Origin: Oleispira sp963851095
GTDB taxonomy: Bacteria; Pseudomonadota; Gammaproteobacteria; Pseudomonadales; Oceanobacteraceae
Length of the DNA stretch: 64,000 bases
Direction: 5' to 3'
Assembly (NCBI GenBank): GCA_963851095.1
Contig: CAWKOX010000006.1
Location: 169,963 to 233,962 of the forward strand
Shown here: piece after piece, positions 51,172 to 61,240 of the stretch
How the letters are laid out: each line of letters begins with the position of its first letter
Position numbering within the stretch: position 1 is the first letter of the stretch
Position numbers and translations under genes: made by a program
The notes under the pieces: generated by a model
Databases searched by the model: none
What the model was told of the DNA's origin: nothing
What the model saw: the letters and a program-made list of their open reading frames with translations, nothing else

Positions 51172-52041
51172 ATGCGCATTGGATTATTAGAAACAGATGT
51201 TTTGTACGACGATCTAATTAAACAATATGGTTCATACGGTTTGATGTTTGAACAATATTTTACCCAGTTAGAGTGCACAGGCCTCAAACTTGAATTTATC
51301 TATTATCAAGTTCAGCAAGGCGAGCTGCCTTTATTTTTAGATGAGTGTGATGCCTATGTTATTACGGGATCAAAGGCGGGAGCGTATGAAGACCATGCTT
51401 GGATAGAGCCGCTTTCGAAGTGGATTGTTGAGGCTGACAAAGCACAAGCCAAAGTTTTAGGGGTGTGTTTTGGGCATCAAGTCATTGCACAGGCACTCGG
51501 TGGCAAAGTAGAACAAAGTGATAAAGGTTGGGGGGTTGGTGTACGTTCACTCTTGACGGTTTCCGATTCTCCGTTTGCACAGCCTTTGCCTAAATACTTA
51601 GATTTAATATACAGCCATAAAGATCAGGTCGTTAAGCTGCCAACGACAGCACATAATTTTATTAGTGATGATTTTTGCCCTCACGCAGGCTTTACTATTG
51701 GCCAGCATATTGTCACTTTTCAAGGTCACCCTGAATTTACTCCGCAATACAGTGAGCGCTTACTTACCCGTCGCGCTAAAGATATCGGTGAGCCAACCTT
51801 TAGCAATGCTATTAAATCGCTTCGCCAAAGTACCGATGAAAACTTCATCGGTCGCTTAATTTTGGAGTTTTTACGCCCTGACGAGCATGCTCTAGAACAG
51901 ATAGCTCTGGAACAGGAGGCTCTAGAAAAAGCGCTTCTAGAAAATAACAAGCTAGAAAAGAGCCAAAAAAATAATGAGCAGGGTTTGGAAGATCCAATCA
52001 ATAGCTCTCAAATCGTTAACTCTCAACTGCATACCAGCTAG
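51172..52041 (+). CDS. Class I glutamine amidotransferase-like protein with a coiled-coil tail
   Basis: A 289-residue protein. The GATase domain (about 1-235) has VLGVCFGHQVIAQALGG with the nucleophilic Cys near residue 99, GWGVG and FQGHPEF with the catalytic His. Such stand-alone proteins resemble GMP-synthase glutaminase domains and gamma-glutamyl hydrolases of polyamine catabolism. The last 50 residues are an unusual repeat-like Glu/Leu/Ala tail (ALEQIALEQEALEKALLE) likely forming a helix. The stop overlaps the stop of the convergent thioesterase gene. Confidence 0.82.
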   Translation: MRIGLLETDVLYDDLIKQYGSYGLMFEQYFTQLECTGLKLEFIYYQVQQGELPLFLDECDAYVITGSKAGAYEDHAWIEPLSKWIVEADKAQAKVLGVCFGHQVIAQALGGKVEQSDKGWGVGVRSLLTVSDSPFAQPLPKYLDLIYSHKDQVVKLPTTAHNFISDDFCPHAGFTIGQHIVTFQGHPEFTPQYSERLLTRRAKDIGEPTFSNAIKSLRQSTDENFIGRLILEFLRPDEHALEQIALEQEALEKALLENNKLEKSQKNNEQGLEDPINSSQIVNSQLHTS

Positions 52042-52532
52042 CGTTTTAAAATGGCATAGAGCCCAGTGAATTTAACCGAGGGTTTTGTTTCTGGGTCTAT
52101 CTTCATCACGCATGCATCATTATAAATGGCCGCTTCTAGCGTGATTTTAGCTCGGCCTTTTAGATCAAATTTTTCAAAAAACTCAGCTAATCCTTCTTCA
52201 CTAGGGGCATGACATATAGCACGGATACGGCCACTCACAGGCGCTATATATTTCATACTGCCTTCTGCCACAACTTGGTTGCAGTCTATGTTTTTTTCTT
52301 GGGTCTTTAGATAAACCATTCCCCAGCAGGCCATCACTGCTGCATTATACAAACTGCCACCAAAAGCGGTTTGCTTATCATTAATATTGGGTTCAAGCGG
52401 CGCGGTTAAAATAAGAGTATCGCCATCATACGATTCTACTTCCAATCCCATAAACTGCGTAATAGGAAGGTGGTCGAGAAAAAACTGTTTGAGCTTTTCG
52501 CTAATCTGCTGCTGACTTAGAGAGGTATTCAT
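52038..52532 (-). CDS. YiiD-type thioesterase
   Basis: A 164-residue hotdog-fold protein resembling the C-terminal thioesterase domain of YiiD, with DHLPITQFMGLEVESYDGDTL, NDKQTAFGGSLYNAAVMACW and VAEGSMKYIAPVSG. It likely hydrolyses an acyl thioester. It lies 11 bases after meaB in the same direction and so is probably the last gene of the methylmalonyl-CoA operon, where it might clear stalled CoA esters. The substrate is inference. Confidence 0.8.
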   Translation of the reverse strand: MNTSLSQQQISEKLKQFFLDHLPITQFMGLEVESYDGDTLILTAPLEPNINDKQTAFGGSLYNAAVMACWGMVYLKTQEKNIDCNQVVAEGSMKYIAPVSGRIRAICHAPSEEGLAEFFEKFDLKGRAKITLEAAIYNDACVMKIDPETKPSVKFTGLYAILKR

Positions 52533-52543
52533 AATACGGCTAC

Positions 52544-53512
52544 TTATAATAAATCAATAATTTGTTGAGCGGCATTATAAGGGGTGGTTTTGTTATTGAG
52601 AACCTCATCCTGAAGTTTTGGTAATGCACTGTTAACTTCTGGATTTTGCTTTAGCTTAAGTTCTAACATGTCATGGATCAGCTTTTTTAACCATTCGCTG
52701 TTCTGACGTGCGCGCTTTTCGACAAACGAACTAATACCTGCATTAATGCTTTCATTAGCCGCTTGCTGATAAGCCGTGATCATTTTCCAGATATCTTCGA
52801 TACGCTCGTTATTGATTGCCGAACAGGTTTCAACTTGCGGCGTCCAAAAACTATTCTGTTTCATCAGTTTAAAAGCATTTTTATAATGCCCTTGGGTTTG
52901 CTGAGCCAATCTTAAACTTTCGCCATCGGCTTTGTTAATCACGAGCGCATCGGCCAGTTCCATAATACCGCGCTTAATGCCTTGCAGCTCATCGCCAGCA
53001 TTCGGCAACATTAAGACAAGAAAAAAATCGACCATCGCCGCGACTTCATATTCTGACTGCCCAACACCCACCGTTTCAACCAAGATCACGTCATAGCCTG
53101 CGGCTTCGCATAACAACATGGTTTCACGGGTTTTTTGTGCAACCCCTCCGAGCGCCCCTTCGCTAGGTGAAGGACGAATAAAGGCATTCTCTTCGCGGGA
53201 TAGCATTTCCATGCGGGTTTTATCCCCAAGAATACTACCGCCACGCAACGGTGAACTAGGATCTACGGCAAGTACGGCAACTTTTTTACCAAGACGAATT
53301 AAGTATTGACCAAACGCTTCGATAAACGTCGATTTACCCACCCCAGGAATTCCTGAGATACCAATACGAATGCTCTTGCCTGTTTCCGGCAAGAGTTGAT
53401 TGAGAACGTCTTGCGCTTCTACTCGGTGTTGATCGAGTTTACTTTCAACCAAAGTAATCGCTTTTGCCAAGGCTCGGCGGTTACCGCTTTTTAGTTTTTC
53501 CAAATCAATCAT
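52544..53512 (-). CDS. meaB: Methylmalonyl-CoA mutase chaperone GTPase MeaB
   Basis: MeaB (ArgK family) is a G3E GTPase that protects and reloads the B12 cofactor of methylmalonyl-CoA mutase. The 322-residue protein has GIPGVGKSTFIEAF (P-loop) near residue 55, VDPSSPLRGGSILGDKTRM, ETVGVGQSE and NKADG. It lies 22 bases downstream of the mutase gene, as expected for its partner. Confidence 0.94.
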   Translation of the reverse strand: MIDLEKLKSGNRRALAKAITLVESKLDQHRVEAQDVLNQLLPETGKSIRIGISGIPGVGKSTFIEAFGQYLIRLGKKVAVLAVDPSSPLRGGSILGDKTRMEMLSREENAFIRPSPSEGALGGVAQKTRETMLLCEAAGYDVILVETVGVGQSEYEVAAMVDFFLVLMLPNAGDELQGIKRGIMELADALVINKADGESLRLAQQTQGHYKNAFKLMKQNSFWTPQVETCSAINNERIEDIWKMITAYQQAANESINAGISSFVEKRARQNSEWLKKLIHDMLELKLKQNPEVNSALPKLQDEVLNNKTTPYNAAQQIIDLL

Positions 53513-53534
53513 TGATTGGCCTAATATAGAATTA

Positions 53535-55706
53535 TTAAGACTGAGCTTCTCGAATCGAATCTAGCACAGCGCGAGCACTCAATGGAATTTTAGTACCAGG
53601 GCCAAAAATGCCTTTTACACCCGCATCCCATAAATAATCATAATCTTGCTTTGGAATAACACCACCGGCCACCACGATAATATCGTCAGCACCTTGTGCT
53701 TTTAACGCAGCGATTAAAGAAGGGATTAATGTTTTATGACCTGCGGCTAATGACGATACACCGATTACGTGAACATCATTTTCAACCGCCTGCTTAGCAA
53801 CTTCTTCAGGCGTGGAGAACATCGGTGATAAGTCAATATCAAAACCCACATCGGCAAACGCCGTGGCAATGACTTTCGCACCACGATCGTGTCCGTCTTG
53901 GCCCATTTTGCATACCAGCATGCGAGGACGACGGCCTTGTTCGTTCTCAAAGCGTTCGATATCCGCTTTGATGGCTTGCCAGTCCTCATCGTTATCATAC
54001 GAAGCGCCGTATACCCCAGAGATAGTACGAGCCTCTGCTTTGTAGCGCCCAAATTCTTCTTCCATGGCGTCTGAAATCTCACCTACCGTTGCGCGCAAAC
54101 GTGCGGCTTTCACACTTAAGTCTAGCAGGTTACCCTCCCCTGTTTTTGCAGACAGAGTAATGGCTTCTAATGCCGATTTAACAGCATCGCTATCACGGGC
54201 TGCTTTAATCTTCGTTAAGCGTTCAATTTGTGAATCACGAACCGCAACGTTATCCACTTCTAAAATATCTAAATCAGCTTCTTCATTTAATTGGTGCTTG
54301 TTTACACCCACAATCACATCTTCGCCACGGTCGATTCGTGCTTGCTTTCGTGCTGCTGATTCTTCAATGCGGAGTTTTGGCAGACCTTCTTCAATGGCTT
54401 TTGCCATGCCACCTTTTTCTTCAATTTCTTCAATCAATGCCCAGGCTTTATCCGCCATCTGCTGAGTGAGGCTTTCCATCATGTAAGAACCGCCCCAAGG
54501 ATCAACCACTTGAGTAATACCGGTTTCTTCTTGAATAATAATTTGCGTATTACGTGCAATACGCGCCGAAAATTCGGTGGGCAAAGCAACGGCTTCATCC
54601 AATGCATTGGTATGCAAAGATTGTGTGCCACCAAATACCGCCGCCATGGCTTCAATGGTTGTACGCACAACATTGTTATAAGGATCTTGTTCGGTTAACG
54701 ACCAACCTGAGGTTTGCGAGTGCGTGCGTAACATCGACGATTTAGGATTCTTAGGATTGAACTCCGCCATGATGCGGTTCCACAATAAACGTCCTGCGCG
54801 TAGCTTAGCGATCTCCATGTAGAAGTTCATACTAATGCCCCAGAAGAAAGACAAGCGTGGCGCAAATGCATCGACGTCTAATCCTGCCGCTAATGCGGTA
54901 CGTACATATTCACGACCATCACTTAACGTATAGGCCAATTCTAATGCGGCGTCTGCACCGGCTTCTTGAATGTGATAGCCCGAAATAGAAATACTGTTGT
55001 ATTTCGGCATATTACCTGAGGTATAAGCAATAATATCGCCAATAATTTTCATCGAAGCAGACGGTGGATAAATATAGGTATTACGCACCATGAATTCTTT
55101 TAGAATATCATTTTGAATGGTGCCCGATAATTTATCTTGGCTAACACCCTGCTCTTCTGCCGCTACAATGTAACTGGCTAAAATAGGAAGCACTGCACCA
55201 TTCATGGTCATGGATACAGAGATTTTATCCAACGGAATACCATCGAATAATATTTTCATGTCTTCTACAGAGTCAATTGCTACACCGGCTTTACCGACAT
55301 CACCACTCACACGAGGGTGATCAGAATCGTAACCACGGTGAGTTGCCAAATCGAAGGCAACGGAGACACCTTGCGCCCCTGCCGCTAAGTTTTTACGATA
55401 AAAAGCGTTGGATTCTTCAGCGGTAGAAAAACCCGCATACTGGCGAATCGTCCAAGGACGTCCTGCATACATAGTCGCTTGTGGACCACGTACATAAGGT
55501 GCAAGGCCTGGCATGGTATTGGCGTACTGCAGATCTTTCACATCTTCTTGGGTATAAAGCACCTTAATCGGTACACCTTCTGGGGTATGCCATTCCATTT
55601 CTTCAGGCGTTAAGCCTTTCATTTGCTTAGTTGCTAGGGCTTGCCACTCTTCTAAGGTGTACTTTTTTTCTAATTCATTGGTATCAGATACTTTCTTATC
55701 AGTCAT
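53535..55706 (-). CDS. scpA: Methylmalonyl-CoA mutase
   Basis: A 723-residue adenosylcobalamin-dependent mutase converting (R)-methylmalonyl-CoA to succinyl-CoA. The TIM-barrel part has PWTIRQYAGFSTAEESN and MTMNGAVLP. The C-terminal B12-binding domain has the DGHDRGAKVIA motif (DxHxxG), VGVSSLAAGH and VVAGGVIP. Length matches single-chain homodimeric mutases of the bacterial type. Its stop and start are tightly spaced with meaB and mce, and the epimerase ends on its first base. Confidence 0.95.
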   Translation of the reverse strand: MTDKKVSDTNELEKKYTLEEWQALATKQMKGLTPEEMEWHTPEGVPIKVLYTQEDVKDLQYANTMPGLAPYVRGPQATMYAGRPWTIRQYAGFSTAEESNAFYRKNLAAGAQGVSVAFDLATHRGYDSDHPRVSGDVGKAGVAIDSVEDMKILFDGIPLDKISVSMTMNGAVLPILASYIVAAEEQGVSQDKLSGTIQNDILKEFMVRNTYIYPPSASMKIIGDIIAYTSGNMPKYNSISISGYHIQEAGADAALELAYTLSDGREYVRTALAAGLDVDAFAPRLSFFWGISMNFYMEIAKLRAGRLLWNRIMAEFNPKNPKSSMLRTHSQTSGWSLTEQDPYNNVVRTTIEAMAAVFGGTQSLHTNALDEAVALPTEFSARIARNTQIIIQEETGITQVVDPWGGSYMMESLTQQMADKAWALIEEIEEKGGMAKAIEEGLPKLRIEESAARKQARIDRGEDVIVGVNKHQLNEEADLDILEVDNVAVRDSQIERLTKIKAARDSDAVKSALEAITLSAKTGEGNLLDLSVKAARLRATVGEISDAMEEEFGRYKAEARTISGVYGASYDNDEDWQAIKADIERFENEQGRRPRMLVCKMGQDGHDRGAKVIATAFADVGFDIDLSPMFSTPEEVAKQAVENDVHVIGVSSLAAGHKTLIPSLIAALKAQGADDIIVVAGGVIPKQDYDYLWDAGVKGIFGPGTKIPLSARAVLDSIREAQS

Positions 55707-56125
55707 TAGTGCTCACCCGCGTCGTCTTGAGGTTGATTGAGTTCAATTAGAACGCCATCACAACTTTTAGGATGAATAAAAATCACCTTACAATTATGCG
55801 CACCGATTGTTGGAGCTTCAGATAAAAACTGATACCCCTTCTCGGTTAAACGCGCAACATCCGCTTCGATATCGTCACTGCGGAAACATAGATGATGCAA
55901 ACCGCCACCTTTTTTATCTAAATAACCTTGAATGGGGCCTTCACCGTTTAACGGATGAACCAATTCAATGCTGGTTTCAGATAACGGGAAAAAAGCCGTG
56001 CTGGTTTTCGCCGCAGGAACATCGTCTTGGCCGTTAAACGTCAGGCCAAAATCTTCCATAAAACGCTTAATCGATTTTTCTAAATCAGGAACCGCAATGG
56101 CTATATGATCTAATCCAACTATCAT
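55706..56125 (-). CDS. mce: Methylmalonyl-CoA epimerase
   Basis: A 139-residue VOC-fold epimerase that interconverts the (S)- and (R)-methylmalonyl-CoA isomers. It starts GLDHIAIAVPDLEKSI and has GPIQGYLDKKGGGLHHLCF with metal-ligating His residues and IFIHPKSCDGVLIEL. The gene overlaps the mutase by one base and lies between the carboxylase and the mutase, exactly where the pathway needs it. Confidence 0.94.
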   Translation of the reverse strand: MIVGLDHIAIAVPDLEKSIKRFMEDFGLTFNGQDDVPAAKTSTAFFPLSETSIELVHPLNGEGPIQGYLDKKGGGLHHLCFRSDDIEADVARLTEKGYQFLSEAPTIGAHNCKVIFIHPKSCDGVLIELNQPQDDAGEH

Positions 56126-56191
56126 GATATCAATTTCCTATTTAGCGACTAATTCGGTATTAGCCCCTATTAATTTGGTCAGAGTCGCTAT

Positions 56192-59068
56192 TTATAAATT
56201 AATCGAGTTTAAGAACTCTGACGTCTGCGCTTCTATTCGCGCAGTAATCACTTCTGGTGCTTCTACAACGGCTTTTTCATCAGGGGTAATTTTAAATAAT
56301 ACCTGACCTTTACTAATAATAGCGCCATCAGTTTCAACCAATACTTCATCAACCGTTCCAGAAAACGGTGCTTTTACTTTATTGAACATCTTCATCACTT
56401 CAATAATATAAAGCGGCTGACCTGCTTCAAAATGAGCACCCTTTTCAATCAGTGGCGGCATCCCTGGTGCTTCACAGGCGTAGAACATACCACCGGTAGG
56501 CGCTAAGATTTCATCACTCTTTGCCGTTGGTGGTGGCACTAATACTTTAGCCATTTTTACTTGCAGCGCTTGATCAAATAACGACTCCGGAATGTGAACG
56601 GTTAAATCCTCATTCACTTTTAAATCAAAGAACTGAGTCTGCATACCAATAAATGGTAATAATGATAAAATTTCATTGCCCGCTTGATAACCCAAGTGTG
56701 CTGACTGAATGGCAAGCCATTGCTGTGCATCTAAAGTATCAACAGGCGATTTTTTCTTAGCCAGTAGCTTGCAAATTTCAGCATAATTATCAGTTGCTAA
56801 TAATTTCTCCAACTCTGAATAAAAACCTAATGCTTGAGTGAGAACATCGTGATCATGATCCCAGATCATACTTGAAGCTGGGCTATCTTCGTTGAAGTTC
56901 ATATTCAAAAAGTGATAAGCCTCAGAAAGTATTTTTACAGGATTTTCAAGCCAGGTAATTTCATTTTTAGCATTCACTTCAAAATGCTTTTGGTTCAAGC
57001 TCAACCAGCCTGCTAATACATGAGGTTCTGCCATTAAGCTTTCTAGCGGACGCGTTAATAACAAATGCTTACGGGTTAATACTTCAAGTAATGCTGACTT
57101 TTCATCATCACTTTTCACTGCCGCCATAGTTTTATTACAAACTTGCTGATAAGCAAAATTTAGATCTAAGTTGTTCGCTTTTTGCTTAAGCAAACCAACA
57201 GCCGTTAAATAAGGAACAATAAATCGTGTCGTTGGGCGGGCGTTAATATTGTTACCCAAAAACCAGTTAACCAAACCATAATGGAATTCTAGATTTGTGG
57301 ATAAGTCTTTACCCGTCAACTTCGTTGTTCGTAATACTTCGGACAGCCTTTGATAACTATCAAGACGGTCTGCACCTACGGTTAATAACAAGGCAATATT
57401 ACTGTCGTAAGCGCCTGCAAGATGATATTTCATGAATACATCGGTATCGGGGTTGTGCAAACTAATGCCCTGATCGTCTCTGATCTCACCTTCACGAGCA
57501 TCCGACCAGTTTTCAATAATACCGCCTGCATGTGGAGCCAATGCTTGGTTAGTGGCGTTTAGGCGTGCTTCTACTGAGGCGTTATTACGCTTGATACGCA
57601 CTGGCTTAGGTAAACGTGAACCGTGCGCTGCTAATAGCACCATTGCTTCAACAAGGGATTCTACAATAAAGAAGTCATTCTCATTTTCTGGGTTAACAAA
57701 CTTCAAGGCATAACATAGTTCAGTAACACGGTGCTCTACCTGAATGCGTGTATTCATTTCCATAAAGAAATGCTTATCACGATCGACAATGCACTCGAAG
57801 GTCGAAACGCTATCAAGACCCACCGCTTCACCGAAGACCTCAGATTCCTTCTCCATCGCATGTAGGGTTTTCAAATCCTGCGTTAATACTTTCGCTTCAA
57901 CATCACGACCGTCTTTTACCGCTTCGGTTAATGCGCTCTCAAGTTCTTCGGTGGTTACAGAAACTTCTAATAATTTTTGCTCGTGCATTTGCAATGAGCA
58001 GTCGCGACCACCCAGCGCCAAACTCCATTGACCATTACCAATTACTTGAATTTCTTGGTGACGGGTTGTTTCAATGTTCAGTTCGATCAATACGTTTTTA
58101 TTATCGCCTTGGCCCGTCGCTTTTACTTCATTAAGGATTTCTAAAACCAACGACGGCGCAAGTTCTGCCACTTTTGCAAGCTGCTCTTCCAACTCTCCTT
58201 CAAAAGAAGTTGGGTTAGGTAAAATTCGTTGACCTTTACCACCACCGCCACCGATGCATTTCAAGCGAATACGGTTTTCTGGATAGCCACGACTCATGAC
58301 AATGACTTGTTCACGAATTGTTTCTTGCAGCTCTTCCGTGGTGTAGAGGTCAATGCCTTTTTTATAACCCGCAGCCAATACAAAATCGGCTTTTTCTAAA
58401 GCCGTTTCTGCACTGTCGAAAAGCTCTTTATTAAAAGCACCTTCAACAGAATCTAGACCTTCGTTTTTTACTAAAGATAATAGTGCTTTCTCGTCTGGGT
58501 ATTTTTTTACTAGCGTAATCGCAGTGGCGTTATCAATACCAGGAGTTACACTGACGCCGACTTTTAATGCCGTACGTTTTGCTTCGTCTTTAAGGCCTGC
58601 ATCGTGAACGGTTTTAGAACAAGGGCCAATAAAGTTAAGACCCGCTTCTTCCATAGCCGCAACCATAGTTTCATCTTCGGCCATAAAGCCATAGCCAGTA
58701 AAAATAGAATTGTAGTTATTTTCACGGGCGATACTGATGATCTGTTGAATTCGAACATTACGTTCTTCTTTATCGACACCGGTATAATCAGGTACACGGT
58801 GAACACGTTTAGGATCGGTAAGCTGACGCAATTCTGGAGCCAGTGCATTTTGATAAACGATTGAATCTTTTTCAGATAATAGGATACCGTAATGTTCGAT
58901 CCCCATTTCTTCGAATACATCCATTGCTTCTTTACGAATTGGGCCACGACAAATAATTAATGGGCGCATATTGCTGCACTCATAACTCTGAGCCCACTCA
59001 TTGTTTGCATTTACTAAACGACGATCTTTGTGCACTAGCGGATTATTTAAATAATGTTCGTTGCTCAT
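56192..59068 (-). CDS. Acyl-CoA (probably propionyl-CoA) carboxylase biotin carboxylase/carrier subunit, long form
   Basis: A 958-residue protein combining an ATP-grasp biotin carboxylase with a C-terminal biotin carrier domain (EVMKMFNKVKAPF, the biotinylated Lys in MKM). ATP-grasp features are CIGGGGGKGQRILP, NIETTRHQEIQVIGNG and MEMNTRIQVEHRVTE. It is longer than ordinary alpha subunits (about 660), and its N-terminus (RPLIICRGPIRKEA) departs from the usual IANRGEIA form. A helical region of about 250 residues sits before the carrier domain. With the beta subunit next to it and the methylmalonyl pathway downstream, propionyl-CoA is the likely substrate. Confidence 0.88.
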   Translation of the reverse strand: MSNEHYLNNPLVHKDRRLVNANNEWAQSYECSNMRPLIICRGPIRKEAMDVFEEMGIEHYGILLSEKDSIVYQNALAPELRQLTDPKRVHRVPDYTGVDKEERNVRIQQIISIARENNYNSIFTGYGFMAEDETMVAAMEEAGLNFIGPCSKTVHDAGLKDEAKRTALKVGVSVTPGIDNATAITLVKKYPDEKALLSLVKNEGLDSVEGAFNKELFDSAETALEKADFVLAAGYKKGIDLYTTEELQETIREQVIVMSRGYPENRIRLKCIGGGGGKGQRILPNPTSFEGELEEQLAKVAELAPSLVLEILNEVKATGQGDNKNVLIELNIETTRHQEIQVIGNGQWSLALGGRDCSLQMHEQKLLEVSVTTEELESALTEAVKDGRDVEAKVLTQDLKTLHAMEKESEVFGEAVGLDSVSTFECIVDRDKHFFMEMNTRIQVEHRVTELCYALKFVNPENENDFFIVESLVEAMVLLAAHGSRLPKPVRIKRNNASVEARLNATNQALAPHAGGIIENWSDAREGEIRDDQGISLHNPDTDVFMKYHLAGAYDSNIALLLTVGADRLDSYQRLSEVLRTTKLTGKDLSTNLEFHYGLVNWFLGNNINARPTTRFIVPYLTAVGLLKQKANNLDLNFAYQQVCNKTMAAVKSDDEKSALLEVLTRKHLLLTRPLESLMAEPHVLAGWLSLNQKHFEVNAKNEITWLENPVKILSEAYHFLNMNFNEDSPASSMIWDHDHDVLTQALGFYSELEKLLATDNYAEICKLLAKKKSPVDTLDAQQWLAIQSAHLGYQAGNEILSLLPFIGMQTQFFDLKVNEDLTVHIPESLFDQALQVKMAKVLVPPPTAKSDEILAPTGGMFYACEAPGMPPLIEKGAHFEAGQPLYIIEVMKMFNKVKAPFSGTVDEVLVETDGAIISKGQVLFKITPDEKAVVEAPEVITARIEAQTSEFLNSINL

Positions 59069-59171
59069 GTTCTATTCCTACTAAGCCGTTGGCTTTAAAT
59101 TCTTTTTATATGATTGCTTTAGCGTTATTTAAGTTATCGATTACAAATACGATTAATGTAATAGAACTAAC

Positions 59172-60839
59172 TTAATGGAACTCTCGCTGAACGGCATTCA
59201 ATGGCTCTGGAGTGTAGTGACGCAAATGGAAGTTCATGTTTTCACATAAAACTTTGCGTAAATCGCTTGGCATCACAATTTGAGAAATAGAACCTAAACT
59301 CAAGGCTTCATTAGGATTCATTAACTCTTCTTCATAACGTTTCGCTAATAAGGCTTCTTGTTCTTTCGCCCAAGCTGGCGTTTGTTGTTTGTTTTTCACT
59401 GCACTACGAATAGCGCGTAATTCATTTTTATAAACAAACTCAACGCCTGCCGGCCCCATTACTGCTGCGCGAGTAGAAGGCAAGGCAATTACAAAATCAG
59501 CCCCCGTGGGATAGTTGTTATACGATGCATAAGCGCCACCAAAAGCATTACGGATAATCAATAAGAAACGCGGTGTGCGCAAATCAATAATTGCATCCAA
59601 CATAGCACGGCCTGCTTGTACGATACCTTGTGCTTCTTGATCCTTACCTGGTAAAAAGCCGGTGGTATCTTCCATAAAGATCACTGGAATGTTGTATAGG
59701 TTACAGAAGCGGATAAAGCGTGCGTTTTTATAGGCTGCAGCAATATCAATTTGTCCTGAAGAAACCGCCGAGTTATTGGCAACAAAACCAATAACGTTAC
59801 CGCCCATACGACCTAAAGCAGTGATCGTATTACGAGCTCGGTCTGGCTGAATTTCCATGAAGTCACCGTGATCGCATAACTGTTGGATCATGATAGATAC
59901 GTCGAGTGGGGTATTGAAACCACTTGGGCTATTGAATGCTTTCTTTAATAGAATGTCGATATCCCAAGTTCTGCGATCAACAGGATCAGAGGTTTCTTGG
60001 TAAGGTGCGAACTCACTATTATTATTTGGAATATAATTAAGCAGGCGCTTAACTTTTTTCAACGCACTGACTTCATCTTTCACAACAAAGTCAGTTACAC
60101 CGCTTTGACTATGAACGCTTGGTCCGCCCAATTCGTCAGGGGTTACATCTTCACCCAATACCGACTTAACAACCCCAGGGCCCGTTAAACCAAAGAAAGT
60201 ATCGTTTGGCTGGATCATAAAACTACCCTGACGTGGTAAGTAAGAACCACCGCCAGCGTTAAAGCCAAACATACACATAATAGAAGGCACAACACCGCTA
60301 ATTTTGCGCAAAGCAGTAAACGCTTCCGCATAACCATCAAGACCACCCACACCCGCAGGTACATAAGCACCCGCACTGTCGTTCAGCCCAACTAATGGAA
60401 TCTTACGCTTGCCTGCTAGCTCAAACAGACGCGCTAATTTTTTACCATTGGTGGCATCCATCGAGCCCGCACGCACGGTGAAATCATGTCCATACAAAGC
60501 AACATCACGACCATTGATTTTAACCACAGCCGTAACCAATGAAGCGCCGTCTAAGTTCTTTCCCCAGTTTTGAAATAAAACCGTTGGGCTTTCATCGGTT
60601 AATACAGAGATACGCTCCCAGATTGTCATACGCTTTTTCGCGTGCTGACGAGTAATGGCATTAACACCCGCGGCTTTTTTAGGACGTTGAATCAGTTTAT
60701 AACCTTGCTTTAGGCTTTCTTCATATAAACCAGGCTCATAAGAAGCCTGGCCAGGAATACTGAATTCAACTTCTTTCTCAGTATCAAAAGGATTGCTTAA
60801 TGACGCCACTGGACTGGATGCTGTGTTTGCTTTTGTCAT
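59172..60839 (-). CDS. Acyl-CoA (propionyl-CoA) carboxylase carboxyltransferase subunit beta
   Basis: A 555-residue crotonase-fold carboxyltransferase that moves the carboxyl group from biotin to the acyl-CoA. Visible are ARLFELAGKRKIPLVGLNDSAGAYV, FGFNAGGGSYLPRQGSFM and LIIRNAFGGAYASYNNYPTGADFV in the C-terminal half. It is the first gene of the minus-strand operon carboxylase-epimerase-mutase-MeaB. Acyl preference is inferred from context. Confidence 0.92.
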   Translation of the reverse strand: MTKANTASSPVASLSNPFDTEKEVEFSIPGQASYEPGLYEESLKQGYKLIQRPKKAAGVNAITRQHAKKRMTIWERISVLTDESPTVLFQNWGKNLDGASLVTAVVKINGRDVALYGHDFTVRAGSMDATNGKKLARLFELAGKRKIPLVGLNDSAGAYVPAGVGGLDGYAEAFTALRKISGVVPSIMCMFGFNAGGGSYLPRQGSFMIQPNDTFFGLTGPGVVKSVLGEDVTPDELGGPSVHSQSGVTDFVVKDEVSALKKVKRLLNYIPNNNSEFAPYQETSDPVDRRTWDIDILLKKAFNSPSGFNTPLDVSIMIQQLCDHGDFMEIQPDRARNTITALGRMGGNVIGFVANNSAVSSGQIDIAAAYKNARFIRFCNLYNIPVIFMEDTTGFLPGKDQEAQGIVQAGRAMLDAIIDLRTPRFLLIIRNAFGGAYASYNNYPTGADFVIALPSTRAAVMGPAGVEFVYKNELRAIRSAVKNKQQTPAWAKEQEALLAKRYEEELMNPNEALSLGSISQIVMPSDLRKVLCENMNFHLRHYTPEPLNAVQREFH

Positions 60840-61240
60840 GCTCTAGTATTCCACCGAGACCTAAAGATCCCTTTTATTATTAGCCTTTCGTACATAATCA
60901 GCTCTCTGCTGAAAATCGTACCTGATAAATTTTCATATTAACTTGAGCATAGATAATAATGAAGAATGTCTATATTTGGAATAGCTTGTTTTTTTGCGAT
61001 GAAGTAAGTAATTACAGCCTGAGCCACTATAAACATTGAGATACCTCATGCTTCTCTATTAATTAATTGACATAATTTATTTCACACAATACACATATCC
61101 GCTCACAGCATTCACAGATTTTGGAATTAAAGGACACATAAACGCTTAGGTTTACTTTAGATGTGACAATGATGATGGGTGCAGGTTGCATGAGAATGAT
61201 TTATTGCTGTCTTTGCTTTTCAGAAATTAACCAATGTTTT

